From: Halovenus sp.
Lineage (GTDB): Archaea; Halobacteriota; Halobacteria; Halobacteriales; Haloarculaceae
NCBI GenBank assembly: GCA_028274925.1
Contig: JAQCNR010000500.1
Location: forward strand, 1 to 23,018
Reading direction: 5' to 3'
Length of the DNA: 23,018 nucleotides
Position numbers and translations under genes: made by a program. The notes under the pieces are model-generated. The model was not told where the DNA came from, did no database searches, and saw only the letters and a program-made list of their open reading frames with translations. The number at the start of each line of letters is the position of its first letter. Within the stretch, counting starts at the first letter, position 1. Below, one piece after another: positions 7,183 through 13,863 of this stretch.

Positions 7183-7287
7183 CGGGCACGATGGGATTCG
7201 AACCCACGACCGTCGGATAACTTCCGCCGCCACACGCCGTAGCAGCGTTAGAAGTCCGACGCTCTATCCGAACTGAGCTACGTGCCC
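7183..7287 (-). tRNA. tRNA-Arg(UCU) with 30-nt intron
   Basis: Full cloverleaf on the minus strand. The acceptor is GGGCACG/CGTGCCC with G at the discriminator (7183), and the D arm is GCTC...GAGC. The anticodon stem is TCGGA/TCCGA with loop CTTCTAA, giving anticodon UCU (7252-7250). The T arm is GTGGG-TTCGAAT-CCCAT. An intron (7248-7219) interrupts the loop at the canonical 37/38 site. It forms a bulge-helix-bulge: CTTC pairs with GAAG as the 4-bp core, with 3-nt bulges TA^A and TT^A and an inner 6-bp stem CGCTGC/GCGGCG. CCA is not encoded. A TATA-like AAATAT is at 7316-7311, about 27 bases upstream. Confidence 0.95.
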
Positions 7288-7328
7288 TCGTCTATGATGT
7301 GCGAGTCGACATATTTCGTTGTTGCGTT

Positions 7329-8405
7329 CTAGGCCGCGTCGATTCGGTCACCGGCCCGGGACTCAGCCACGGCAAAGGAGAGCGTACTTGCCAGTCCGAG
7401 CAGCGTCCCGCCGGTCAACATAATGGCCAGATATTCGAGCGAGCCCTGGTCGAGGAAAAACGAACTCAACCCGTGCAACACGCCCGCAATGGCGAGCACG
7501 TAGAAGGGGGCGTTGAGATATCGCCAGTGGAACTCACCGGAGAGATACTCGTCGGTTACGCGGCCGAAACTGCTCGTGACGCCGGCGGCGGCAACCCACT
7601 CGATCGACCCGAAGACTAGCGCAGCGACGATTTCGATTGCGCCGAGGCTGTCCCGGCCCATCGCGTCGACCGTTTCGACACCGCTGACGCCGCCGACGAC
7701 CAGCAACGCCGCCGCGACGAGAGAGGTGATGAGCGTCACCCGGCCGGTGAACAGCGCTGTCCGAGTCGTCTCGACAGCGCGGTCGACCCACTCGACGACG
7801 CCGAGGCCACGCGCCAGTATGTACAACCCGAGCATCCCCGAGACGACGCCAAAGACCGTGCCGGGGAAGCCGATCACGTTGGCGAGAATCGTCAGCGGAT
7901 AGATCAGGAGCAAAATGCCGAGCGGGACCAGTAGCGTCCCGCGAGTCTCGGGGTCGTCGAGCACCTGCTTGATGGTGTAGTACATCGATTCGAGGTCCTG
8001 CGACTGGCGGACGACAACGCGGCGAACGCTGTCGATCTGCACTCGCGAGCGAATGACTGGAATCACCGACTCGTCCTGTGCGCCGTCGGTGACGACCACC
8101 GCGCGGATGTCCTCTCCGGTCGCGAGTTCGGCGAGCACGCGGTCGACTTCTTCGCCGACTTTCCGGTTGGCTTCGACTTCGCGGCCGTCGATTCCGGTGA
8201 CAGCAGCGACCGCGACGGACTCCTCGGTAATCTCGTTGGCGAGATGGATCCCCTGGAACATGACGTTCACATCGCTGTCTTCGGGGTCGGCCGTGGCCAG
8301 CGCAACCGCCGAGTCCCGGACAGCGTCGCGGCCGACAACGGGCGTCTCAACCCCGGTCTTGCGGCCGAGGTCGTCGTCGAGGTCCACACAGAGGACCAAC
8401 AGCAT
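7329..8405 (-). CDS. DUF373 family membrane protein
   Basis: A 358-residue archaeal DUF373 protein. The N-terminal domain (about 1-150) is cytoplasmic and starts LLVLCVDLDDDLG, followed by TPVVGRDAVRDSAVALATADPEDSD and VVVTDGAQDESV, giving an alpha/beta pattern with several acidic clusters that might bind metal or nucleotide. The rest (about 160-350) has around six to seven hydrophobic segments and RGLGVVEWVDRAVETTR. Function is unknown; the family is largely archaeal. The start at 8405 follows a TATA-like AGATAAC on the minus strand. It is divergent from the DUF255 gene across 91 bases. Confidence 0.9.
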   Translation of the reverse strand: MLLVLCVDLDDDLGRKTGVETPVVGRDAVRDSAVALATADPEDSDVNVMFQGIHLANEITEESVAVAAVTGIDGREVEANRKVGEEVDRVLAELATGEDIRAVVVTDGAQDESVIPVIRSRVQIDSVRRVVVRQSQDLESMYYTIKQVLDDPETRGTLLVPLGILLLIYPLTILANVIGFPGTVFGVVSGMLGLYILARGLGVVEWVDRAVETTRTALFTGRVTLITSLVAAALLVVGGVSGVETVDAMGRDSLGAIEIVAALVFGSIEWVAAAGVTSSFGRVTDEYLSGEFHWRYLNAPFYVLAIAGVLHGLSSFFLDQGSLEYLAIMLTGGTLLGLASTLSFAVAESRAGDRIDAA

Positions 8406-8468
8406 TGTTCGGAGTTATGCACGGCCGCGTTATCTGTCTTCGGGGTCGCCCGGCGGGGATTGAAACGG

Positions 8469-8475
8469 CTTTAGG
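8469..8475 (+). promoter_or_regulatory. TATA-like box of the DUF255-like gene
   Basis: CTTTAGG centred about 25 bases before ATG 8497, in the 91-base divergent region shared with the DUF373 gene. Confidence 0.4.
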
Positions 8476-8496
8476 GCTCACTCCCGAAGCAGGTGT

Positions 8497-10131
8497 ATGA
8501 CTGACGCCACGAAAGTCGAGTGGAACGACTGGGGCCAGGCCGCCTTCGATATTGCCGAGCGGTCGGGCAAACCAGTGCTTCTCTCGCTGGTCACTCCCTG
8601 GGCCGAGGAGTGTGCCGAGATGGAGGAGACCACCTACGCCGAACCGCGCATCGCCGCGAACATCAACGACGGCTTCGTCCCGATTCGAGTCGACGCCGAC
8701 CGCAACCCTCGCGTTCGCGAGCGGTACAACATGGGCGGCTTTCCCTCGACGGTCTTTCTGACCCCGTCGGGAGATATTCTCACCGGCGCGACCCTACTCG
8801 GCGTCGACGGCTTCCGTGGTATCCTCGACAGCGTCCGCGAAACGTGGGACACCAAGGGAGAGGACGCTGGCTCGAAACCCCGAGCAGTCCGGGATGACGT
8901 GCCACCGAGCGGGCCACTGACCGACCGCATCGAGGAGCACATGGTCGAACAACTGCTTGGCGCCTACGACGAGGAGTTCGGTGGGTGGGGCAGCGACACG
9001 AAGTTCCCGATGCCCCGAACCATCGAGTTCGCGCTCGTTCGGGCACCCGACCAGGCGACACGCACGCTCGAAGCAATCCACACCCACCTGCTCGATACCG
9101 ACGACGGCGGTTTCTACCGGGTTGCGCGCAACCGAAACTGGGGGGCTGCCCGCCGAGAGAAACTGCTCGACGAGAACGCGGCCATCGTTCGTGCGTTCGC
9201 ACACGGCTACCGCTACACCGGAAACGATACCTACCGCGACGCCGCCAAGCAGGGTGTCGACTACCTGACTACGACCCTGTGGACCGGTGACGGCTTCGCG
9301 GCCAGTCAGGGCGGCAACGAGGAGTATTTCACCCTCGACCCAACCGCCCGCGAAGACGCCGACGCGCCGCCGGTGGACGAGACGGTGCTGGCAGACCGCA
9401 ACGGCGTCGCTATCGACGGCCTCCTCCAGTACGTCGCCTACACCGACGACGAAACTGCCCGAGAGTACGCCCGCCGCGCCCGGTCCCATCTCACCGAGAC
9501 ACTCATCGACGACGGCGAGGTGACACACTTCGAGACCGACGAAGACACTGGAGAGTCTGGCCTCCTGCTCGACCAGTCCCGAGTGCTGCAGGGACTGACG
9601 ACGTCGTGGGCTGTGCTGGGCGAACCCGGACCTGCAACAGCGGTTGCCGAGTGGACGGTCGAGCACCTGCAGGCAGACAGCGGCGAGTTCCACGACGGCC
9701 CGGCCGGAGATGTGGCCCTACTCGATACGCCGCTGTCGCCGCTGGATACGAACATCAACGCTGCCCAGGCGCTGCTCGACCTGGCGCTGTTGACCGGCCA
9801 CGACGAGTACGAGACCGCCGCACGCGACGCAATCGAAGCCTTCGCCGGTGCCGCCGACCGGATGGGCGTCGAAGTGGCGGAGTTTGCCTCCGCCGCGTCG
9901 CGCCTCCAGAGCCCACAGGGTGTCGAAGTCGGGACCGAGGCCGGAACGGACCTGCACCGCGCCGCCTTGCGTCTCACCGACCACGAAACCGTGGTCGCAC
10001 CGCGACCCGTCGGAGACACTGACAGCGCCGCCGCTGCCCTCCCCGATGGGACCGCTCGCCTCGTCGTCGACGGAGACGAGGTGGGAACAGCGACAGCGCC
10101 ACAGGAACTGGAGTCGCTGCTCACAGAGTAA
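8497..10131 (+). CDS. DUF255/YyaL-like protein with degenerate thioredoxin domain
   Basis: A 544-residue soluble protein. Residues 1-125 form a thioredoxin-like domain: W9NDWGQAAFDIA, SGKPVLLSLVTPWAEEC, DADRNPRVRERYNMGGFPSTVFL with the cis-proline. Residues about 145-540 look like the alpha/alpha-barrel part of the YyaL/SSP411 (spermatogenesis-associated protein 20) family: DEEFGGWGSDTKFPMP, DTDDGGFYR, EKLLDENA, NINAAQALLDLA. In this family the thioredoxin part usually carries CHWC; here the site reads AEEC with only Cys39, so disulfide redox chemistry of the usual kind is unlikely. It is shorter than the roughly 650-700 residues of typical members. Function is unknown; a carbohydrate or cofactor epimerase-like barrel has been suggested by fold only. 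Confidence 0.88.
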   Translation: MTDATKVEWNDWGQAAFDIAERSGKPVLLSLVTPWAEECAEMEETTYAEPRIAANINDGFVPIRVDADRNPRVRERYNMGGFPSTVFLTPSGDILTGATLLGVDGFRGILDSVRETWDTKGEDAGSKPRAVRDDVPPSGPLTDRIEEHMVEQLLGAYDEEFGGWGSDTKFPMPRTIEFALVRAPDQATRTLEAIHTHLLDTDDGGFYRVARNRNWGAARREKLLDENAAIVRAFAHGYRYTGNDTYRDAAKQGVDYLTTTLWTGDGFAASQGGNEEYFTLDPTAREDADAPPVDETVLADRNGVAIDGLLQYVAYTDDETAREYARRARSHLTETLIDDGEVTHFETDEDTGESGLLLDQSRVLQGLTTSWAVLGEPGPATAVAEWTVEHLQADSGEFHDGPAGDVALLDTPLSPLDTNINAAQALLDLALLTGHDEYETAARDAIEAFAGAADRMGVEVAEFASAASRLQSPQGVEVGTEAGTDLHRAALRLTDHETVVAPRPVGDTDSAAAALPDGTARLVVDGDEVGTATAPQELESLLTE

Positions 10132-10136
10132 AATCA

Positions 10137-10148
10137 AAAACTAGTTTT
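10137..10148. promoter_or_regulatory. palindrome upstream of trmB-like gene (possible operator)
   Basis: AAAACTAGTTTT is a perfect 12-base palindrome between the DUF255 stop and the TATA box of the TrmB-family regulator. It may be an operator for autoregulation or a terminator for the upstream gene. It does not match the TACT-N7/8-GAGTA motif described for Halobacterium TrmB. Confidence 0.35.
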
Positions 10149-10172
10149 GAATTTCATAAAACAGCCGATCCG

Positions 10173-10180
10173 TTTATATC
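10173..10180 (+). promoter_or_regulatory. TATA box of the TrmB-family regulator
   Basis: TTTATATC centred 26 bases before ATG 10203; a strong haloarchaeal TATA box. Confidence 0.65.
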
Positions 10181-10202
10181 ACTGGACACAGAGAAGGTAG
10201 TA

Positions 10203-11006
10203 ATGGCAAGTCTCAGGGATCTCGGCCTGTCCGAGTACGAATCACGCGCGTACCGGTCACTGCTACAGACCGGCCCGACAACGGCAAAGGAGTTGTCGCG
10301 GACCAGCGACGTCCCGATGGGCCGAATCTACGACGTACTCAACAGTCTGGAGACACACAACCTGATCCGGAGTCAGACCGCGAGCCGCCCGAAAAAATAC
10401 GTCGCCGTCGAACCTGAGACTGCCCTCGACCGACTACTCGAAAACAAACGCGAGGAACTCGAAGAGAAGATTACGCAGTACGAGGACATCGCCACGGAAC
10501 TGGAGGACAAACTCGAGACAGCCGAGCCCGTCGACGAACCGTTCTGGACGGCAGCGCTCGGCGGCGACGAGGCCGCAGAGTTGCTCGTCGAGCGCATTCA
10601 GGCCGCCGAGGAACGGATCAACTTCGTCGCCGCGACGACAGCCTCCTACGTGGACCTGGACATTGTCGGCGAAGAGATTGCCGAGGAACTCGAAGCCGCC
10701 ATCGAACGCGGCGTGCACGTCTCGATTCTGTTGCATCCAAACGTTGTCTCCCAGTTACCCGAGAGCGTCGGCCGACGCTACCGGTATCACCTGCAGAACC
10801 ACTCGGATTTCGAGGTCCGGGTCGGAGAGAACGTCACCGCCACCTTCGCGCTGATCGACCAGGGTGAAGTCTGTATCGAGGTGCCCCACCCGACTGACGC
10901 CTCTGAACTGTTTGCGATCATCAATCTCAAAGATACAGAGTTCGCCGCAAACGTGAAAGCTGCCTTCGAGCCTCGCTGGGAGGAAGCGACCGAGCTCGAA
11001 CTGTGA
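10203..11006 (+). CDS. TrmB family transcriptional regulator
   Basis: A 267-residue DNA-binding regulator. Residues 5-70 are the TrmB winged helix: LGLSEYESRAYRSLLQTGPTTAKELS, DVPMGRIYDVLNSLE and the wing RPKKYVAVEPE. Residues 75-110 (LLENKREELEEKITQYEDIATELEDKLE) form a coiled-coil dimerisation helix. The C-terminal part (about 115-260) is the phospholipase-D-like effector domain found in many archaeal TrmB paralogues, with GVHVSILLHPN and ALIDQGEVCIEVPH. It is shorter than sugar-binding TrmB (about 340 residues), so the ligand is uncertain. It stands alone with its own TATA box; a palindrome just upstream suggests autoregulation. Confidence 0.92.
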   Translation: MASLRDLGLSEYESRAYRSLLQTGPTTAKELSRTSDVPMGRIYDVLNSLETHNLIRSQTASRPKKYVAVEPETALDRLLENKREELEEKITQYEDIATELEDKLETAEPVDEPFWTAALGGDEAAELLVERIQAAEERINFVAATTASYVDLDIVGEEIAEELEAAIERGVHVSILLHPNVVSQLPESVGRRYRYHLQNHSDFEVRVGENVTATFALIDQGEVCIEVPHPTDASELFAIINLKDTEFAANVKAAFEPRWEEATELEL

Positions 11007-11218
11007 GGTGAGCGAGCGTCGCTGAGCTCCCCAAACTCCCAGATACTTTTGCCGTATTCTATGACAGGTTTCGAGAGCAACGACTCCTGTAGATCCGGCT
11101 ATCGAGGCTTGGAAAGGAAACATAGCGGCTGTCGCGGCGACGTGGACAGGCGCACGCGTCTCCGATAAAAGAAGCTGGATGTACTCTGGACCGGTAACGT
11201 ATCGAAGAACCCTCTCGC

Positions 11219-11223
11219 GGAGG
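11219..11223 (+). promoter_or_regulatory. Shine-Dalgarno site of the TauE/SafE gene
   Basis: GGAGG five bases before ATG 11229, unlike most genes here, which look leaderless. A TATA-like GATAAAAG near 11164-11171 would give a leader of roughly 35 bases. The intergenic stretch 11007-11228 shows no gene. Confidence 0.6.
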
Positions 11224-11228
11224 ACATC

Positions 11229-12149
11229 ATGAGTTCACAGGAGCCACGAATCAATCCCACCCAGTTCGTCTCGAATTTTGTCTCGTTGCAGTACCGAGAA
11301 GTTGTCATGGTCGTCGCGACGCTGACAGTCGTCGCGGGGTCAGTCGTGTTCTTTCCCGGTTTCGGGAATCTGAGCCAGGGGCTCCAGTCCGACATCTCGC
11401 GGGGCTTTCTGGTCGTGTGTCTGCTCGTCGCAATCCTCGCAGGGATAATCAAAGGAATGGTGGGTTTCGGGTATGCCATCGTGACCACCCCGATTTTTGC
11501 GTCGGTAATCGACCCGACGCTCGCTGTCGTGGTACTCGCGATTCCGCCGTGGATGCTCAATATGTTTCAAATTGGCGAAACAGACACTGGATTGGCCTTC
11601 GTCCGTGAAGAGTGGACGCTTCTGCTGTTAGCCATCGTCGGGTCCGTCCTCGGGGTCAGCTTTCTCGCCGAATTCAGGACCGGCCCGATTGTCCCGTTCC
11701 TGATTGGTGTCGTCATCTTCGGCTACGTCGTCTTCCAGGTTGTCCAGGGGTTCGTAACCGTCGAGGAGACGCACAATCCGGTGGCACTCGGAACAGCCGG
11801 GTTTCTGCAGGGGTTCCTGCTCGCGGTTGCGAATCTTGGGCCGTTGCTCCCGGCGTATTTCCACACTTTCGAGCGTGACACCGAGCGGTATATCGGTGGT
11901 CTCTCGATGGTTCTGGCGACGATTTTCACCGTCAGAATCGTCCAGATGGTGCTGTTCACGGACCTGATGACGACCTATCGCCTGTGGCTGGGGTCGGTCA
12001 TTGCCGTCGTAACTATCGTCGGCCTGCTCATCGGAACGTATCTCCGCCGACTCGAGATCGACGAGGAGAAGTTCAACTGGTTCGTCGTGGCGCTGCTGTT
12101 CGTCATCTCGCTCAACATTTTCAGGAACGCGATTCCGGCACTGTTGTGA
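11229..12149 (+). CDS. TauE/SafE family sulfite/sulfonate exporter-like permease
   Basis: A 306-residue integral membrane protein with about eight to nine hydrophobic segments. The repeated family motif is visible as LAGIIKGMVGFGYAIVTTPIFASVIDP in the first half and GTAGFLQGFLLAVANLGPLLPAYFHTF in the second, the inverted duplication typical of TauE/SafE transporters. Members export sulfite, sulfoacetate or other organic anions; the substrate here is unknown and no sulfur genes flank it. The start is fixed by GGAGG at 11219. The TGA stop abuts the convergent membrane-protein gene with no intergenic base. Confidence 0.9.
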   Translation: MSSQEPRINPTQFVSNFVSLQYREVVMVVATLTVVAGSVVFFPGFGNLSQGLQSDISRGFLVVCLLVAILAGIIKGMVGFGYAIVTTPIFASVIDPTLAVVVLAIPPWMLNMFQIGETDTGLAFVREEWTLLLLAIVGSVLGVSFLAEFRTGPIVPFLIGVVIFGYVVFQVVQGFVTVEETHNPVALGTAGFLQGFLLAVANLGPLLPAYFHTFERDTERYIGGLSMVLATIFTVRIVQMVLFTDLMTTYRLWLGSVIAVVTIVGLLIGTYLRRLEIDEEKFNWFVVALLFVISLNIFRNAIPALL

Positions 12150-12539
12150 TTACGTCGGCGCGGGGCCGTCAGCGGTGATTACCGTCCGGAGCGAGCGACG
12201 TCCGACTAGCGCGAGCAGCACTACGACGAACAGCCACCCCAGCGCCAACGGCAACGGTTGGCTCCCGACGAGCCAATCACCCACGGGTGTGCCGTTGAGC
12301 ACCGTCGCCGGGGCCGCGCCGCCGAGTGCAACAGCAGCCAGTCCGACTAGCGTCTGGCTGACGTACTGTTCGGGGTCGACGTAGCGGGCAACGCCAGCGA
12401 GGACGGGGAGACTCCCGAGGGCGAGTCCGAGAATTTCCCCGGTCAGCGGATCGATGTACAGTATCCAGTACAGGGCAACGAACGCGCCAAGGGCGATTGT
12501 GATATCGAACTTGCCATCGTCGGAGAATGAACTGTCCAT
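12150..12539 (-). CDS. small haloarchaeal membrane protein
   Basis: A 129-residue protein of unknown function. A short acidic N-terminus (MDSSFSDDGKFD) is followed by about four hydrophobic segments: ITIALGAFVALYWILYID, ILGLALGSLPVLAGVA, TLVGLAAVALGGAAPATVL and LALGWLFVVVLLALVG. It ends with a basic-then-polar tail (GRRSLRTVITADGPAPT). The frame extends 15 residues further upstream, but a TATA-like CTTTGTAT about 27 bases before 12539 supports the shorter protein. Its stop codon directly abuts the stop of the TauE/SafE gene. Confidence 0.75.
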   Translation of the reverse strand: MDSSFSDDGKFDITIALGAFVALYWILYIDPLTGEILGLALGSLPVLAGVARYVDPEQYVSQTLVGLAAVALGGAAPATVLNGTPVGDWLVGSQPLPLALGWLFVVVLLALVGRRSLRTVITADGPAPT

Positions 12540-12600
12540 GGTGAGACCTAACGCCGAGCATACAAAGGCGTTCAGAAGACTCAAACAGCAATTATAGTGG

Positions 12601-13536
12601 TCAGTTCTGGCCGTCGACTTCCGACCACAGCGTCCCGAATTCAGCGACGCGTTCGGCGTGAGCGTTGTGCTGGTGGATAGACTCGTCGTTGGACTGCTTC
12701 ATCGTCACGATAGCGTCGTCCGGCAGATCCGGGAACTCGTCGACGACACCCTCGGCCATCGACCGCACACAGTCCTCGACGAACTTGGCGTTCTGGTGGG
12801 ACTGGTAGGTCATGTGGTCCTCGTCGGGCCGTTTGGCCATGTTGTAGATGCGGGCGCTCATCGAGTCTCGGGCGACTTCGATCAGTTCGTTCAGGTCGAC
12901 TTCGGGCGCACCAGAACTCTCGATGGTGAGCGTTGCGTGGCCGCGCTGGGAGTGCCCTGGCTGTGGCGCTTGTTCGAGGAACTTGTCGATTGTGTCGTCG
13001 TCGATATCCAGCCCTCGAAGCGTCTCGCGAGCGCGACTGGCTGACATCCCCTGCGAGCAGGGACAGACCGTCATCCCCGTGACGCGGGCACCGATTTTCT
13101 CGGTCGTGCCTTCTTCCTCAGTGGCAGTCGCGGCGGCGATAATGTCTGCCGAACTCTGGGTTGGACGCCCACTTGCGGGCGTCTCCTCTCTGATGACGTA
13201 TTCGGCTTCCATTCGCACCTCGGCTTTGGTGGTGTAGTCGTGTTTGTCGAGCAGTCGCTCGGCAGTATCACCACACACATCTTCGACGCGGTAGGTCGGT
13301 TCACTGACCGCCTCCTCCAGCGTCTCGTCAATCACTTCCATATTCCGGCTCATATCGGCACCCTTCCGCCATGATGGGAGGTCGACGAAGACCTCGAATT
13401 CGGCCATGAGAATGATTGGTCGCTGGTCGGGACGAGCGACCTTGACCAGTTTCTCGACGCCTGTGACACCAACGCGGTTGAGTCCAACAGTGACCTCGGG
13501 ACTGGAGGCCTGCACGTCCGGCAGTTGCTGACTCAT
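12601..13536 (-). CDS. mptA: GTP cyclohydrolase MptA (type IB/IV)
   Basis: A 311-residue Fe(II)-dependent enzyme that converts GTP to 7,8-dihydroneopterin 2',3'-cyclic phosphate, the first step of archaeal pterin/folate (and methanopterin) synthesis. Recognisable segments are GLNRVGVTGVEKLV, FVDLPSWRKGADMSRNME, RVTGMTVCPCSQGMSASR (Cys158, Cys160), the QRGHATLTIE strand and ESIHQHNAHAERVAEFG. Length matches the MptA/FolE2 family. A longer frame to 13815 is rejected because it adds non-family sequence; a TATA-like AATAACC at 13567-13561 lies 28 bases upstream of 13536. Dihydroneopterin made from its product is a plausible substrate for the PTPS homologue at 17980. Confidence 0.95.
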   Translation of the reverse strand: MSQQLPDVQASSPEVTVGLNRVGVTGVEKLVKVARPDQRPIILMAEFEVFVDLPSWRKGADMSRNMEVIDETLEEAVSEPTYRVEDVCGDTAERLLDKHDYTTKAEVRMEAEYVIREETPASGRPTQSSADIIAAATATEEEGTTEKIGARVTGMTVCPCSQGMSASRARETLRGLDIDDDTIDKFLEQAPQPGHSQRGHATLTIESSGAPEVDLNELIEVARDSMSARIYNMAKRPDEDHMTYQSHQNAKFVEDCVRSMAEGVVDEFPDLPDDAIVTMKQSNDESIHQHNAHAERVAEFGTLWSEVDGQN

Positions 13537-13863
13537 CGAACTATTATATGGGGGAAACGGGGTTATTGCTTTCGATATCGTCAATGTTGTTTCGGAAATC
13601 GAACACAGAACTTTCGGCCTGTTCGCGCCGCGACAGAGGACTTCGAGCCCTGACAGAGAACTGAACAAACCGACACACCGAGCCGATATTTCAGAACGAT
13701 CAGGGTAACGAGCGAGACGGATCGCGCTGGGGCCAGCGCTGAGAAATTTTAGTCTGGTGATAACACTCCGCAAGGATGAGTCGTGGCCCGCAATTAATAT
13801 GGACACGGTGGTCACACACGAGCGGCGAGTCTGTGCCAGAGTGACCGACTTTGGGACAGCCAG
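13537..13863. other. 327-base intergenic region, no gene seen
   Basis: This lies upstream of mptA and downstream of the fusion oxidoreductase gene, both leftward. It holds the mptA promoter and a 16-base palindrome GCGCTGGGGCCAGCGC (13724-13739; 7-base arms, GG centre) that could form a hairpin. An AT-rich GCAATTAATATG lies near 13789-13800. Short frames crossing it are shadows of the flanking gene. Confidence 0.6.

Noticed and set aside
6992..7276. 94-residue rightward open frame ending in RIRTHDRR-like sequence
   Set aside because: It runs antisense through the tRNA-Arg gene; such frames are common artefacts of tRNA loci and the sequence is not acidic like real proteins here.
13537..13815. 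longer frame upstream of mptA
   Set aside because: Adds about 93 residues with no similarity to MptA and crosses its promoter.
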